Positions 8,704 to 17,221 are shown, numbered from the stretch's first letter. The stretch: 48,546 nt of DNA from Gelidibacter sp039916245 (GCF_039916245.1 NZ_JBDSLS010000279.1:1-48546); one strand, 5' to 3'. The notes: a model not told the origin generated them from the letters alone. A program made the numbers and translations.

Positions 8704-8989
8704 AATAATATGGACCGATCATGCCATTTCTGACTTAAGAGAAGTAATTAAATATCTTGAATAAAACTGGACAGAAAGAGAGCTTGAAAATTTTTCTAAA
8801 GAAATAGATCATACCCTTGAATTGATTTCCAAAAATCCAAATCTTTTTCAAATATCTAAACAAAAGAAGAATGTTCGAAGAGCAGTAATACTAAAATACA
8901 ATAAACTCTATTATCGAACTAAAAACAATAGCGTTGAAATCTTATCTCTTTTTGGCACTAGAAATGATTCAAACAAATTAACCTTATAG
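8687..8989 (+). pseudogene. ParE/RelE-like toxin interrupted by one nonsense codon
   Basis: Reading from ATG at 8687 (overlapping the antitoxin) gives MKNGYKIIWTDHAISDLREV, then IKYLE, then TAA at 8762-8764 (codon 26), then NWTERELENFSKEIDHTLEL onward to TAG at 8987-8989. The frame is otherwise open for 100 codons. It contains the ParE-like features: the N-terminal strand IIWTDHAISDL, the helix region, and the C-terminal RAVILKYNKLYYRTKNNSVEILSLFGTR with conserved basic and aromatic residues. TAA at a position usually held by Glu, Glu-Asn-Trp in relatives, implies a single G-to-T change. No good restart codon follows, so a full toxin is unlikely. Confidence 0.85.
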
Positions 8990-9018
8990 CATTTTTTTCC
9001 AAAAGTCAACAAAAAAAC

Positions 9019-9612
9019 CTACACCAAAATCTTAATATTTGCATAAGAATTCTCCATAGCTTCTTTAATCTGTGCTGGATTTAGCCATTCCACTTTAGTA
9101 ATCCCTTCCTCTTCTTGTGGCTCCAAGACCCCAGCATAAGTAGAAGTCATTTCAAACCAATAGGTGATTTTTAGTTGGAGTCGGCCATTGCGTTTAAAGA
9201 TATGGTAGGTCGTTTCTAAAGGTTTTACGATTTTCAACCCATTGACTTTGGTTTCTTCTTCCACTTCACGTAAGGCAGTATCTTCTATACTTTCGTTGTC
9301 CTCGATTTTCCCTTTGGGCAAATCCCATTTATCGTTGCGATAAATAAAAAGAATGTCGCCGTTACTATTGAATACCTTCCCACCGCCCGCTATGACGTTG
9401 GGCAATTTTTTCAGAAATGATTTTAGGAGTTTATCTTCTTTTTTACCAATAATCCGGATACCCTCCAAATCCGTCGTGTTAAGCTCTTTAATAACCTTAC
9501 CAATATTAACGGTACTCATGAGATAGTTTTTGAAAAGCTTTTCCTTCTTGACCTTGGTGGTCAAAATAATGGGCTTGTCATTAACAAAAATTCTGTGCGT
9601 CATTTCTTTCAT
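9019..9612 (-). CDS. NUDIX hydrolase
   Basis: A 197-residue cytoplasmic protein. The NUDIX box is complete: G101-x5-E107-x7-R115-E-x2-E-E-x-x (GKIEDNESIEDTALREVEEE), which binds the metal and cleaves a nucleoside diphosphate linked to another group. An approximately 70-residue N-terminal extension precedes the fold (MKEMTHRIFVNDKPIIL). Substrate not deducible. The gene is divergent from pyrE, with 112 bp between start codons, an arrangement I associate with Flavobacteriaceae. An internal Met at residue 4 is an alternative start. Confidence 0.9.
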   Translation of the reverse strand: MKEMTHRIFVNDKPIILTTKVKKEKLFKNYLMSTVNIGKVIKELNTTDLEGIRIIGKKEDKLLKSFLKKLPNVIAGGGKVFNSNGDILFIYRNDKWDLPKGKIEDNESIEDTALREVEEETKVNGLKIVKPLETTYHIFKRNGRLQLKITYWFEMTSTYAGVLEPQEEEGITKVEWLNPAQIKEAMENSYANIKILV

Positions 9613-9702
9613 GGAAGTGTTGAATTGGTAAAAATATAGTTTTTTGATTCATAGTTGCACTTTTGAAAAATATTTTCAAGAAGTTTTTGATTTCAAAATC
9701 TA

Positions 9703-9720
9703 TAAATTTGTTTAATTTTG
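9703..9720 (+). promoter_or_regulatory. Two overlapping candidate -7 elements for pyrE
   Basis: TAAATTTG (9703-9710) and TAATTTTG (9713-9720) both match TAnnTTTG. The second would start transcription at about the pyrE ATG (9725), giving a leaderless message. The first would leave a leader of fewer than 10 nt. Confidence 0.45.
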
Positions 9721-9724
9721 CAGC

Positions 9725-10369
9725 ATGATTCTCAACAAACAAACCGCCAAAAAAACCGCTGAGCTGCTATTGCAGATTCACGCGATCAAATTACAACCAA
9801 ATGAACCATTTACGTGGGCCTCTGGTTGGAAATCGCCAATTTATTGCGACAACCGGATTATACTATCCTATCCGCCAATTCGAAATTATGTGCGTGAAAT
9901 CATGGCAAAGCATATTGAGCAACAGTATGGCAAACCAGACGTTATTGCTGGCGTAGCTACAGGCGCCATTGGTATTGGCGTTTTGGTCGCTGAATATCTA
10001 GGCTTGCCCTTTGTATATGTCCGACCTGAAGCAAAAGGTCACGGACGCCTTAATCAAATTGAAGGTCGAGTTGACAAAGGACAAAACGTAGTGGTCATTG
10101 AAGATTTGATCAGCACCGGAAAAAGTAGTCTTAATGCAGTAAAAGCGCTTGAGGACGCTGGTGTAAACATCAAAGGAATGGTGGCCATTTTCTCTTATGG
10201 ATTTGAAGTGGCAAACGCCAATTTCAAAGAAGCTAATATCACTTTACAAACCTTAAGTAATTATGAATCGCTTTTGGAGCAAGCTTTGGACACTAAATAT
10301 ATCACCAGTAAAGAACAGGAAATTTTGGCCGATTGGAATGCCAATCCTAGCGAATGGAATGCCATTTGA
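9725..10369 (+). CDS. pyrE: Orotate phosphoribosyltransferase
   Basis: Transfers phosphoribose from PRPP to orotate, giving OMP in de novo UMP synthesis. The 214 residues match the family length. The N-terminal substrate region has FTWASGWKSPIYCDNR (29-44). The PRPP-binding motif VVVIEDLISTGKSS is at 122-135, and the flexible-loop KGHGR at 104-108. It is the first gene of a plus-strand pair with the SRPBCC gene 122 bp downstream. Identity is secure. Confidence 0.97.
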   Translation: MILNKQTAKKTAELLLQIHAIKLQPNEPFTWASGWKSPIYCDNRIILSYPPIRNYVREIMAKHIEQQYGKPDVIAGVATGAIGIGVLVAEYLGLPFVYVRPEAKGHGRLNQIEGRVDKGQNVVVIEDLISTGKSSLNAVKALEDAGVNIKGMVAIFSYGFEVANANFKEANITLQTLSNYESLLEQALDTKYITSKEQEILADWNANPSEWNAI

Positions 10370-10491
10370 GCTAGTGAGGTTGTAAAGTTGCTTGTCGTTT
10401 AGTTGATGCAACTGAAAATCATACAACGTTAAAAAATAAACATTTATCCGTCCGGTGTATTTGCGCAGGCGGAACAAAACATAACAAAACC

Positions 10492-10887
10492 ATGAATTTA
10501 GAGTCACCAAAAGTAAATCTTCAAAAGAGTCCGCAGGAAGTCTTCGATTTTTTGTCTGATGTCAAGAATTTTGAACAATTAATGCCTGAAAACATCAGTA
10601 AATTTGAAGTTTTAGGCGACGATAAGTTTTTATTTGCCCTGAAAGGCATGCCTGAGATCATATTGAAGAAAAAAGAAAGCATTGCTCCTAACAAAATCGT
10701 TCTTGGTGCAGCAGGAGGAAAATTGGATTTTTCTTTAACTGGCGACATTCAAGAAACAGACGACAATCAGAGTGATGTGAAATTGACCTTTGCAGGCGAC
10801 TTCAATCCAATGATGGCCATGATGATTAAAGGTCCTATTTCAAAGTTTATTGAAACCTTAGTGACTAACCTGTCTAAAGCAGTTTAG
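10492..10887 (+). CDS. SRPBCC (START/Bet v1-like) family protein
   Basis: A 131-residue soluble protein with the SRPBCC pattern: an opening strand, VFDFLSDVKNFEQLMPENIS helix turn (17-36), a run of beta strands, and a long amphipathic C-terminal helix (MMAMMIKGPISKFIETLVTNL). Such folds bind small hydrophobic ligands; no ligand or activity can be assigned. Its stop codon TAG overlaps the birA stop codon TAA on the other strand, so the two genes converge tail to tail. It lies between pyrE and birA, a neighbourhood I recall as common in Flavobacteriaceae. Confidence 0.75.
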   Translation: MNLESPKVNLQKSPQEVFDFLSDVKNFEQLMPENISKFEVLGDDKFLFALKGMPEIILKKKESIAPNKIVLGAAGGKLDFSLTGDIQETDDNQSDVKLTFAGDFNPMMAMMIKGPISKFIETLVTNLSKAV

Positions 10888-11621
10888 TACATCAGTACGA
10901 CTTCCTTAAAGTCAAAACTTTTTATGATGTTGTCCTCCACCCTGATTAATAGGTTTCCCAATTCGGAAATTCCAACAATATATCCCAAAAACAACGCACC
11001 TTCAGCATTTCTAAAAGTTGAAGGTTTGTTTTTTCTGAACAGATGCGATTCATAACGCGACTTCAAAAGCTTGAATTGTTTATTTTTCAAATAGTTAAAA
11101 TGGATCTCAATCTGCTTTAAAACAATATTTAAAACTTCGTCCAAATCGTTGACCTGTCCAGAAAGTAATAGTAAGGAGGACGCCGATGGCAAATCTGCAA
11201 AATCTGTTTGATTGACATTAAGTCCAATTCCAATTACCGACCCTGAAATAACATTCAGTTTAATGACATTTTCAATTAGGATGCCGGCAATCTTCTTATT
11301 GTCTGACAAAATGTCGTTAGGCCATTTTACACTTATGCGCTGCAGTCCCAAACTGTTTAAGGCCTCATAAACGGCTAAAGACACGGCCATGCTGATGTAA
11401 AAGTGCTGCGCGATATTGACAAAAGAAACATCCTTAAACACGCTAAAGGTTAGGTTCTTGGCCTCTTGAGAATCCCAAACAGTTCCCATTTGACCTCGCC
11501 CGTGAGTTTGAAATTTAGCCACTACCGCCAGGCCGTCTTCGGCATTACCCGCAACACTCAACTGTTTTAAGTAAGTATTGGTAGAGTCAATGGCATCAAG
11601 TTTGATAATACGCATGTGCAA
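10884..11621 (-). CDS. birA: Biotin--[acetyl-CoA-carboxylase] ligase
   Basis: Attaches biotin to the carboxyl-carrier subunit of acetyl-CoA carboxylase. At 245 residues it is the short form with only the ligase domain. The N-terminal winged-helix repressor domain of E. coli BirA is absent, so it should not repress biotin genes. Motifs: DSTNTYLK (12-19), GRGQMGTVW (41-49) in the ATP/biotin loop, KWPNDI and KKIAGILIE. Start MHMRIIKLDAIDSTN; Met3 is also possible. Divergent from rsfS. Confidence 0.95.
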   Translation of the reverse strand: MHMRIIKLDAIDSTNTYLKQLSVAGNAEDGLAVVAKFQTHGRGQMGTVWDSQEAKNLTFSVFKDVSFVNIAQHFYISMAVSLAVYEALNSLGLQRISVKWPNDILSDNKKIAGILIENVIKLNVISGSVIGIGLNVNQTDFADLPSASSLLLLSGQVNDLDEVLNIVLKQIEIHFNYLKNKQFKLLKSRYESHLFRKNKPSTFRNAEGALFLGYIVGISELGNLLIRVEDNIIKSFDFKEVVLMY

Positions 11622-11682
11622 GCTTTAAATAAATTATAAATTTCTTATGAAATATAAAGTCTCAAAAGAATAAATAAAACAA

Positions 11683-11690
11683 TAACTTTG
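11683..11690 (+). promoter_or_regulatory. Candidate -7 element of rsfS-ftsH
   Basis: TAACTTTG matches TAnnTTTG and lies 20 bp before the rsfS start. On the other strand TAAATTTG (plus 11693-11700) could serve birA, so the 89-bp spacer probably carries divergent promoters. Confidence 0.5.
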
Positions 11691-11710
11691 CACAAATTTA
11701 ATTTAAATTA

Positions 11711-12082
11711 ATGGCGAAAGAAAACATTAACTCAGACGCACTGATATCCACTATTTTAGAAGGCATTGAAGACGTCAAAGGGAAAGAGATAAAAATTCTC
11801 GATTTACGGGATATTGAAAATACGGTTTGTGATTATTTCATTATTTGCGAAGGAAACTCAAACACACAAGTGAACGCTATTGTAAATGCAGTTCAAAAGA
11901 AAGTCAGCAAAACACTTAAAGACCATCCGTGGCATGTGGAGGGAAGCGAGAACGCCGAATGGGTTTTAATGGATTACGTCAACGTTGTTGTACATGTTTT
12001 CCAAAAACACATTAGACAATATTATGATATTGAAGGACTATGGGGCGACGCAAAAACAACCGTTATAGAAACTAGTTACTAA
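11711..12082 (+). CDS. rsfS: Ribosomal silencing factor RsfS
   Basis: Binds ribosomal protein L14 and blocks subunit joining in slow growth, as known for the RsfS/Iojap family. The 123 residues carry the family pattern: IKILDLRDIENTVCDYFIICEGNSNTQV in outline (27-54), HPWHVEGSENAEWVLMDY (75-92) and VVVHVFQKHIRQYYDIEGLW (94-113). It is the first gene of a tight pair, with ftsH starting 10 bp after its stop. Confidence 0.96.
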   Translation: MAKENINSDALISTILEGIEDVKGKEIKILDLRDIENTVCDYFIICEGNSNTQVNAIVNAVQKKVSKTLKDHPWHVEGSENAEWVLMDYVNVVVHVFQKHIRQYYDIEGLWGDAKTTVIETSY

Positions 12083-12092
12083 AAGAAAATTA

Positions 12093-14108
12093 ATGTCAAA
12101 AGAAAATAAAAACTTAAACAAAAAACCGAAACTAAGTCCCTATTGGATTTACGGAATGGTGATCGCTGCGTTTTTTGCAGTTCAAATATTCTCCGGTGGT
12201 TTTGGTGGACAGGATACTAAAAAAACAACCCCTGCTCAATTTTTCGAGTATTTGAGCCATGGTGATGTTGCCAAAGTTGAAATTGTCAATAATAGAGAAG
12301 CCAAAGTTTACTTGACTGACGAAGCTTTAAAATTAGAAAAACATAAAGGCAGCAAGCCTAACAACATTTTGCCTTCTGTAACGCCGAGTCCAAATTACAA
12401 ATTTGAGTTTGGAGACTTAGCGCTCTTTCAGGAGCAAATAAGCACAGTTATTAAAGACAATAACCTTACCAATACTAAAGTTACGTTTGAGACAGAGCAT
12501 AACGTTTGGGGCGATTTCCTATTAGGCCTCTTGCCATTTGTATTGATTATTGGCGTTTGGATATTTATCATGAGACGGATGTCTGGTGGTGCTGGCGGTG
12601 GTGCTGGTGGACAGATATTCAATATCGGAAAATCCAAGGCAAAATTGTTTGATGAAAACACCGATGTCAAAACGTCCTTTAAAGATGTAGCCGGTTTGGA
12701 AGGTGCCAAAGAAGAAGTACAAGAAATTGTAGACTTCTTAAAAACTCCAGAAAAATATACTTCTTTAGGTGGTAAAATTCCAAAAGGAGCACTTCTTGTA
12801 GGACCTCCAGGAACCGGTAAAACGCTATTGGCAAAAGCTGTTGCTGGTGAAGCTAAAGTTCCTTTTTTCTCTTTATCTGGTTCAGATTTCGTAGAAATGT
12901 TTGTGGGTGTTGGAGCTTCCAGAGTGAGAGACTTATTTAAACAAGCCAAAGAAAAATCACCATCTATCATTTTTATTGATGAGATTGACGCCATTGGACG
13001 TGCCAGAGGTAAAAACGCCATGTCAGGTTCTAACGACGAGCGTGAAAACACCTTGAATCAGTTATTGACTGAAATGGACGGTTTTGGAACCAACACTAAC
13101 GTGATTGTTCTTGCTGCAACCAACAGAGCTGATATTTTAGATAAGGCCTTAATGCGTGCTGGTCGTTTTGACAGACAGATTTTTGTTGATCTTCCAGATA
13201 TCGTTGAACGCAAGGAAATTTTTGAGGTGCATTTAAGACCGATCAAAAAAGGCGAAGATTTAGACATTGATTTTCTTGCCAGACAAACACCTGGATTCTC
13301 TGGGGCTGATATTGCCAACGTGTGTAACGAAGCGGCATTAATAGCAGCTAGAAAAGGCAACAAATCTGTAAACAAACAAGATTTCTTGGATGCTGTTGAC
13401 AGAATTATCGGCGGACTTGAAAAGAAAAACAAGATCATCACTCCAGATGAAAAACGCGCCGTTGCGTTCCACGAAGCGGGACACGCAACCATAAGTTGGA
13501 TGTTGGAACATGCTGCGCCTTTAGTGAAGGTAACTATTGTACCAAGAGGAAGATCATTGGGTGCTGCTTGGTATTTGCCAGAAGAGCGACTTATTGTAAG
13601 AACAGAGCAAATGCTCGACGAAATGTGCGCTGCTCTTGGTGGCCGTGCTGCCGAGAAAGTAATTTTCGATAAGATTTCCACTGGTGCTTTGAGTGATTTA
13701 GAAAAAGTCACAAAACAAGCCCGTGCTATGGTTACGGTGTATGGATTGAGTGAGAAAGTAGGAAACTTAACCTATTATGATTCTTCAGGACAATCTGAAT
13801 ATGGTTTTTCAAAACCTTATAGCGAAAAGACTGCAGAGTTGATTGACGAGGAAATTTCTGTGATTATTGAAGAGCAATATGCTCGCGCCATCAAAATTCT
13901 TGAAGAGAATAAAGATAAACTGACCGAATTAGCAGAAGAATTACTTGAAAAAGAAGTCATTTTCAAGGACAATTTAGAACGTATTTTTGGCAAGCGTCCT
14001 TACGAAAAAGTGATTTTAGAAACGGCAAAACAAACACATCCAATTACCACAATTCAAGATATTGAAGTACCGGTTGAAGACATCCCAAAAGATGAGCCGT
14101 TAATTTAA
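12093..14108 (+). CDS. ftsH: ATP-dependent zinc metalloprotease FtsH
   Basis: Membrane-anchored AAA+ protease that degrades unfolded and short-lived membrane proteins. The 671 residues show transmembrane helices at about 20-37 and 138-160, the second followed by RRMSGGAGGGAGG. Walker A GPPGTGKT is at 237-244, Walker B IIFIDEIDAIG follows, then the second region of homology NRADILDKALMRAGRFDRQ. The peptidase zinc site is HEAGH (460-464). The acidic tail ends VEDIPKDEPLI. It follows rsfS by 10 bp, and a 16-bp stem terminator comes 21 bp after it. Confidence 0.98.
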   Translation: MSKENKNLNKKPKLSPYWIYGMVIAAFFAVQIFSGGFGGQDTKKTTPAQFFEYLSHGDVAKVEIVNNREAKVYLTDEALKLEKHKGSKPNNILPSVTPSPNYKFEFGDLALFQEQISTVIKDNNLTNTKVTFETEHNVWGDFLLGLLPFVLIIGVWIFIMRRMSGGAGGGAGGQIFNIGKSKAKLFDENTDVKTSFKDVAGLEGAKEEVQEIVDFLKTPEKYTSLGGKIPKGALLVGPPGTGKTLLAKAVAGEAKVPFFSLSGSDFVEMFVGVGASRVRDLFKQAKEKSPSIIFIDEIDAIGRARGKNAMSGSNDERENTLNQLLTEMDGFGTNTNVIVLAATNRADILDKALMRAGRFDRQIFVDLPDIVERKEIFEVHLRPIKKGEDLDIDFLARQTPGFSGADIANVCNEAALIAARKGNKSVNKQDFLDAVDRIIGGLEKKNKIITPDEKRAVAFHEAGHATISWMLEHAAPLVKVTIVPRGRSLGAAWYLPEERLIVRTEQMLDEMCAALGGRAAEKVIFDKISTGALSDLEKVTKQARAMVTVYGLSEKVGNLTYYDSSGQSEYGFSKPYSEKTAELIDEEISVIIEEQYARAIKILEENKDKLTELAEELLEKEVIFKDNLERIFGKRPYEKVILETAKQTHPITTIQDIEVPVEDIPKDEPLI

Positions 14109-14129
14109 ATAAAAATTTCAAATTCATAT

Positions 14130-14171
14130 AAAAAACTTAAATTAAACCTTTGTTAATTTAAGTTTTTTTAT
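14130..14171 (+). terminator. Intrinsic terminator after ftsH
   Basis: Perfect 16-bp inverted repeat: AAAAAACTTAAATTAA (14130-14145) and TTAATTTAAGTTTTTT (14153-14168), loop ACCTTTG, ending in the U-tract. The last T of this tract begins the next candidate promoter. Confidence 0.85.
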
Positions 14172-14176
14172 ATTTG
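14169..14176 (+). promoter_or_regulatory. Candidate -7 element of the LUD-cdsA-psd-ACBP operon
   Basis: TATATTTG matches TAnnTTTG, directly after the ftsH terminator and 40 bp before the LUD gene start. A TTG (14150-14152) lies 16 bp upstream, a little closer than the usual 19. Confidence 0.5.
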
Positions 14177-14216
14177 AGGAAACCATTAGTAAAATCAGGT
14201 TAATAGCAACCCATTC

Positions 14217-14822
14217 ATGAGTCTATTTCGTAAAATTTTCGGCTTAAAATATACGCCAGAAGATAAAATAAAAAGCGAAGAGAGAGGCAAGTATATGCCA
14301 GAGATTAAACTACCTATAGACGAAAAATTTACTATAAATTTTAAGGCCAATGGTGGAAAATTCCTGTATTGTGAGAATATGGGAGAAGTCCATAAATCTT
14401 TACATAACATTCTTCAGGAGAACGATTGGGAAGGCATGAACGTTTTCTTATTAGATACAAGACTTAAAGATTTATTCAAGGATTTTGATCTTCCGATCAC
14501 CAGAAAACCTGAAGAAGGTCAATATTTCCTTTCTACTTGCGAATATTTAATAGCCGATGATGGTTCTTTATTGATCTCTTCCAATCAAATTGCGGAAAAA
14601 AAATTAGGCGATCTACCTGCTAACTTTATCATCTACGCAACAACTAGTCAGTTTGTTGAGAACATTGGTGAAGGCCTAAGAGGCATTAAAAATAAGAATA
14701 AGGATAAAATCCCAACTAATATTACCACCATCAAACATTTCAAGACTATAGAAGATAAAAACTTTCTTAGTTATGGAAGTAGCTCAAAAAACCTATATTT
14801 GCTGCTTCTAGAAGATTTATAA
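14217..14822 (+). CDS. LUD-domain protein (LutC-like)
   Basis: A 201-residue soluble protein resembling the LUD domain of lactate-utilisation proteins LutB/LutC. Visible are the nucleotide-binding-type strands, LISSNQIAEKKLGDLPANFIIYAT (about 120-143) and the C-terminal GSSSKNLYLLLLEDL. The iron-sulfur partner subunits LutA and LutB are not in the window. It begins a plus-strand run with cdsA 80 bp downstream. The name comes from fold resemblance, so lactate oxidation should not be assumed. Confidence 0.7.
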   Translation: MSLFRKIFGLKYTPEDKIKSEERGKYMPEIKLPIDEKFTINFKANGGKFLYCENMGEVHKSLHNILQENDWEGMNVFLLDTRLKDLFKDFDLPITRKPEEGQYFLSTCEYLIADDGSLLISSNQIAEKKLGDLPANFIIYATTSQFVENIGEGLRGIKNKNKDKIPTNITTIKHFKTIEDKNFLSYGSSSKNLYLLLLEDL

Positions 14823-14902
14823 TGGAACTTTTCACTTTATTTCATGGGAAACCACTATTTGAAAGGCGTCATCTGTTATTAAAAACCTACTAAAATTTAC
14901 AG

Positions 14903-15724
14903 ATGAAAGAACTTAGTACGAGAGCTATTTCTGGCGCTATTTATATATCATTGCTGATACTCTCCATTTATTGGCAATATCTATTGGTCGCTCTTTTTTT
15001 CGTATTTGGGATTATTTGCATGGCCGAATTTAAAAAGCTAATTCAGCTAGAAAGCAAAGCACCTTATATTGTCTTTACCCTGATGTATGCTAGTTTTAGT
15101 GTGTGGGCAATCGTCCCTGGATTGGATGCCGGTTTTAACGAAGCCATAAAAATACTTCAGGTCCTCACTATTTTTGTCCAGCTATTTTTAATCAAGGATT
15201 TATTTTCAGAAAAGACCATACCACTGTTTGAAACCAAGCGTTATATTCTTACCACATTTTATTTGGCCAGTGCTTTTGTTTTTTTAATCTTGATTGCCAA
15301 TAACGATAAGATATTCACGCCAATGCTATTGCTTGGAGTATTTGTATTGATTTGGATAAATGACACCGGTGCCTATTTTGTAGGTAAGAATTTTGGGAAA
15401 CAAAAACTATTTCCAAGTGTCTCGCCTAAAAAAACCGTCGAAGGCTTTATGGGCGGCTTATTTTTTGCCTGTTTAGCAAGTTATTTTATCGCTACATTTA
15501 CAGATACTTTAGATTTCACAAATTGGCTCATATTAAGTATTATTGCAAGTGTATTTGGGACTTTGGGCGACTTGATTGAGTCCAAGTTCAAAAGGCAGGC
15601 CGGAGTCAAAGACAGTGGCGTGATTATGCCAGGACATGGCGGTTTGCTAGATCGGTTAGATAGTATTATTTTTGCAGCACCATTTTTTTATTTATTTTTA
15701 AGACTATTCCCCTATGTTTCATAA
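14903..15724 (+). CDS. cdsA: Phosphatidate cytidylyltransferase (CDP-diglyceride synthase)
   Basis: Integral membrane enzyme making CDP-diacylglycerol from CTP and phosphatidic acid, the branch point of phospholipid synthesis. At 273 residues it has about seven to eight hydrophobic segments. The C-terminal family signature is complete at about 227-254: SKFKRQAGVKDSGVIMPGHG, then GLLDRLDS. Its 3' end overlaps psd by 11 bp, so the two are probably translationally coupled. Confidence 0.97.
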   Translation: MKELSTRAISGAIYISLLILSIYWQYLLVALFFVFGIICMAEFKKLIQLESKAPYIVFTLMYASFSVWAIVPGLDAGFNEAIKILQVLTIFVQLFLIKDLFSEKTIPLFETKRYILTTFYLASAFVFLILIANNDKIFTPMLLLGVFVLIWINDTGAYFVGKNFGKQKLFPSVSPKKTVEGFMGGLFFACLASYFIATFTDTLDFTNWLILSIIASVFGTLGDLIESKFKRQAGVKDSGVIMPGHGGLLDRLDSIIFAAPFFYLFLRLFPYVS

Positions 15725-16367
15725 AGAAGGCCATAAAATTGTAATGATTACGATTGCTCTAGTTGTAATAGCGATCATGAGTATTGATTATTTTGTATCA
15801 ATAGAATGGTTAAGAACCACCTTAATGCTCATTGTTGTAGCGTTTTTCATCATCATTCTTCAATTTTTTAGAAATCCAAAACGTATTGGAACCCTGCATG
15901 ATCATCATGCCCTCTCCCCTGTTGACGGTAAAGTTGTTGTGATTGAAGAAGTTTTTGAAAAAGAATTTTTCAAGGATAAACGCATTCAGGTTTCCGTATT
16001 TATGTCACCAATAAACGTCCATGTGACGCGCTACCCAATTGGAGGAAAAGTAGTTTTCAGTAAATACCATCCTGGAAAATTTTTAGTTGCGTGGCATCCA
16101 AAAGCGAGTGAAGAAAACGAACGTACTACAGTTGTGGTTGAAAACGAATTCTTCGGAAAAGTACTCTATCGTCAAATCGCGGGCGCCTTGGCAAAACGTA
16201 TTGTTAATTATGCTATAGCAAATGATGACGTCAAACAAGGAGCAGATTCTGGATTCATTAAATTTGGCTCGAGAGTAGATTTATTTTTACCTTTGGATTC
16301 AGATATTAAAGTAGTACTTAATCAAAAAGTAAAAGGTGGTGTAAGTGTTATTGCCGAAAGAAAATGA
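15714..16367 (+). CDS. psd: Phosphatidylserine decarboxylase, short form
   Basis: Makes phosphatidylethanolamine from phosphatidylserine. The 217 residues have two N-terminal membrane helices (about 8-46), SPVDGKVVVIEE (about 64-75) and FMSPINVHVTRYP. The self-cleavage and pyruvoyl-forming site is KFGSRVDLFLP, with G185-S186 (the LGST site of longer enzymes). Length fits the short bacterial/archaeal class. It starts inside cdsA and its stop overlaps the next start (ATGA), indicating a tight lipid operon. Confidence 0.93.
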   Translation: MFHKEGHKIVMITIALVVIAIMSIDYFVSIEWLRTTLMLIVVAFFIIILQFFRNPKRIGTLHDHHALSPVDGKVVVIEEVFEKEFFKDKRIQVSVFMSPINVHVTRYPIGGKVVFSKYHPGKFLVAWHPKASEENERTTVVVENEFFGKVLYRQIAGALAKRIVNYAIANDDVKQGADSGFIKFGSRVDLFLPLDSDIKVVLNQKVKGGVSVIAERK

Positions 16368-16633
16368 TTTCAGAAGACAGTTTAGATATTGAATTTAAGG
16401 AAGCTGTAGATCGTATCAATAGCTATACAAAGCCTTTCCCTGCCGATTTGCTACTGCGCCTCTATGCGTATTATAAAAAAGCAACGAATAACTATAAAAG
16501 TCCTAAGGGTAATAAACCCATGATTACAGCATTTAAGACGAATGCGCTATTTCAAGTAAAGAATGTTACTCCTGACGAGGCCAAACGCATCTATATAGAT
16601 TTGGTCAATAATTATTTTTTATACGGAAAGTAA
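16364..16633 (+). CDS. Bacterial acyl-CoA-binding protein
   Basis: An 89-residue soluble helical protein resembling ACBP. The pattern FKEAVDRINSYTKPFPADLLLRLYAYYKKATNNY is the ACBP helix 1-2 motif (F-x-x-A, then L-x-L-Y-x-x-Y-K-x-A-T). The usual WxxWxxxxG motif in helix 3 is replaced by ITAFKTNALFQVKNVTPDEAKRIYIDLV. It binds long-chain acyl-CoA in the known family. Its start overlaps the psd stop (ATGA), which puts it in the phospholipid operon, so a role in handing on acyl-CoA is plausible but inferred. Confidence 0.8.
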   Translation: MISEDSLDIEFKEAVDRINSYTKPFPADLLLRLYAYYKKATNNYKSPKGNKPMITAFKTNALFQVKNVTPDEAKRIYIDLVNNYFLYGK

Positions 16634-16682
16634 GATTAAGCGTTGGTTTAAATAACTTCCATAAGGCAATTATTCCCTAAGT

Positions 16683-16700
16683 TATATTTGAATATATTTG
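16683..16700 (+). promoter_or_regulatory. Twin candidate -7 elements
   Basis: TATATTTG occurs twice, at 16683-16690 and 16693-16700, 10 bp apart. Both match TAnnTTTG and lie 53-63 bp before the membrane-protein start at 16753. Confidence 0.4.
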
Positions 16701-16752
16701 ATTTGAATAGTTACCCAGAGAAATGAGTAGTAGCATTTTAAATTAAATACCT

Positions 16753-17166
16753 ATGACTTCTAAACTAATTTTTAAAAGAGATTATCTACTTTTACCAATC
16801 CTCAGCCTACTCTATTTTTTAGCTATAAAAAATGTCATTCCTGCGTTTATATATCTGCTGATTGCGCTTTTAACAAGCATCTATTTTTTCCCAATAAAAT
16901 TATTCTTAAGATATGATTCCACACCGTCTAACAACAAAAGGAGGATTGTGGTATTGCTTTCATATTTTATTATTAGCAACATCATAGCTCTGTCAGCTTT
17001 GGTGGCTTTCCAGTCTGATTTGGGGTTCATTCGTACCGGAATATCTTTTTATGGTCTTATAAATTTTGCCTTCCTCATTTATTTTCACAGGACAGAAAAA
17101 GGCAGTTATAACTTTATATTGGCCTGTTGCACTGTTGTCTTGACTTCAGCAATAATTGGTGTTTAA
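16753..17166 (+). CDS. Small hydrophobic membrane protein, unknown
   Basis: A 137-residue protein I do not recognise. It has four to five hydrophobic segments (about 13-30, 32-48, 66-85, 90-106 and 117-136). Basic residues sit on presumed cytoplasmic loops (KLFLRYDSTPSNNKRR, HRTEKGSY). The topology alone suggests an inner-membrane protein. There is no motif for a transporter or enzyme. It is flanked by its own promoter-like elements and a hairpin, so it is probably a single-gene unit. Confidence 0.65.
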   Translation: MTSKLIFKRDYLLLPILSLLYFLAIKNVIPAFIYLLIALLTSIYFFPIKLFLRYDSTPSNNKRRIVVLLSYFIISNIIALSALVAFQSDLGFIRTGISFYGLINFAFLIYFHRTEKGSYNFILACCTVVLTSAIIGV

Positions 17167-17181
17167 TTAGGATAAAAAAAT

Positions 17182-17213
17182 AAGCGGTATCATCACAATT
17201 AATAATACTGCTT
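17182..17213. terminator. Candidate bidirectional terminator between converging genes
   Basis: AAGCGGTAT (17182-17190) pairs with ATACTGCTT (17205-17213) over 9 bp with one G-U on the plus strand, loop 14 nt. An A-run upstream (17173-17180) supplies the U-tract for minus transcripts, and TAAATCTTTT follows on the plus side. It sits between tail-to-tail genes. Confidence 0.4.
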
Positions 17214-17221
17214 TAAATCTT

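Noticed and set aside
12428..13711. Two frames of more than 200 codons antisense to ftsH
   Set aside because: They lie wholly inside a conserved gene, are Ser/Pro-rich as expected for mirror frames, and have no motif.
14822..14893. 23-codon frame (MELFTLFHGKPLFERRH...) whose ATG overlaps the LUD stop codon
   Set aside because: The TAATG overlap is suggestive, but the frame is very short and has no independent support.
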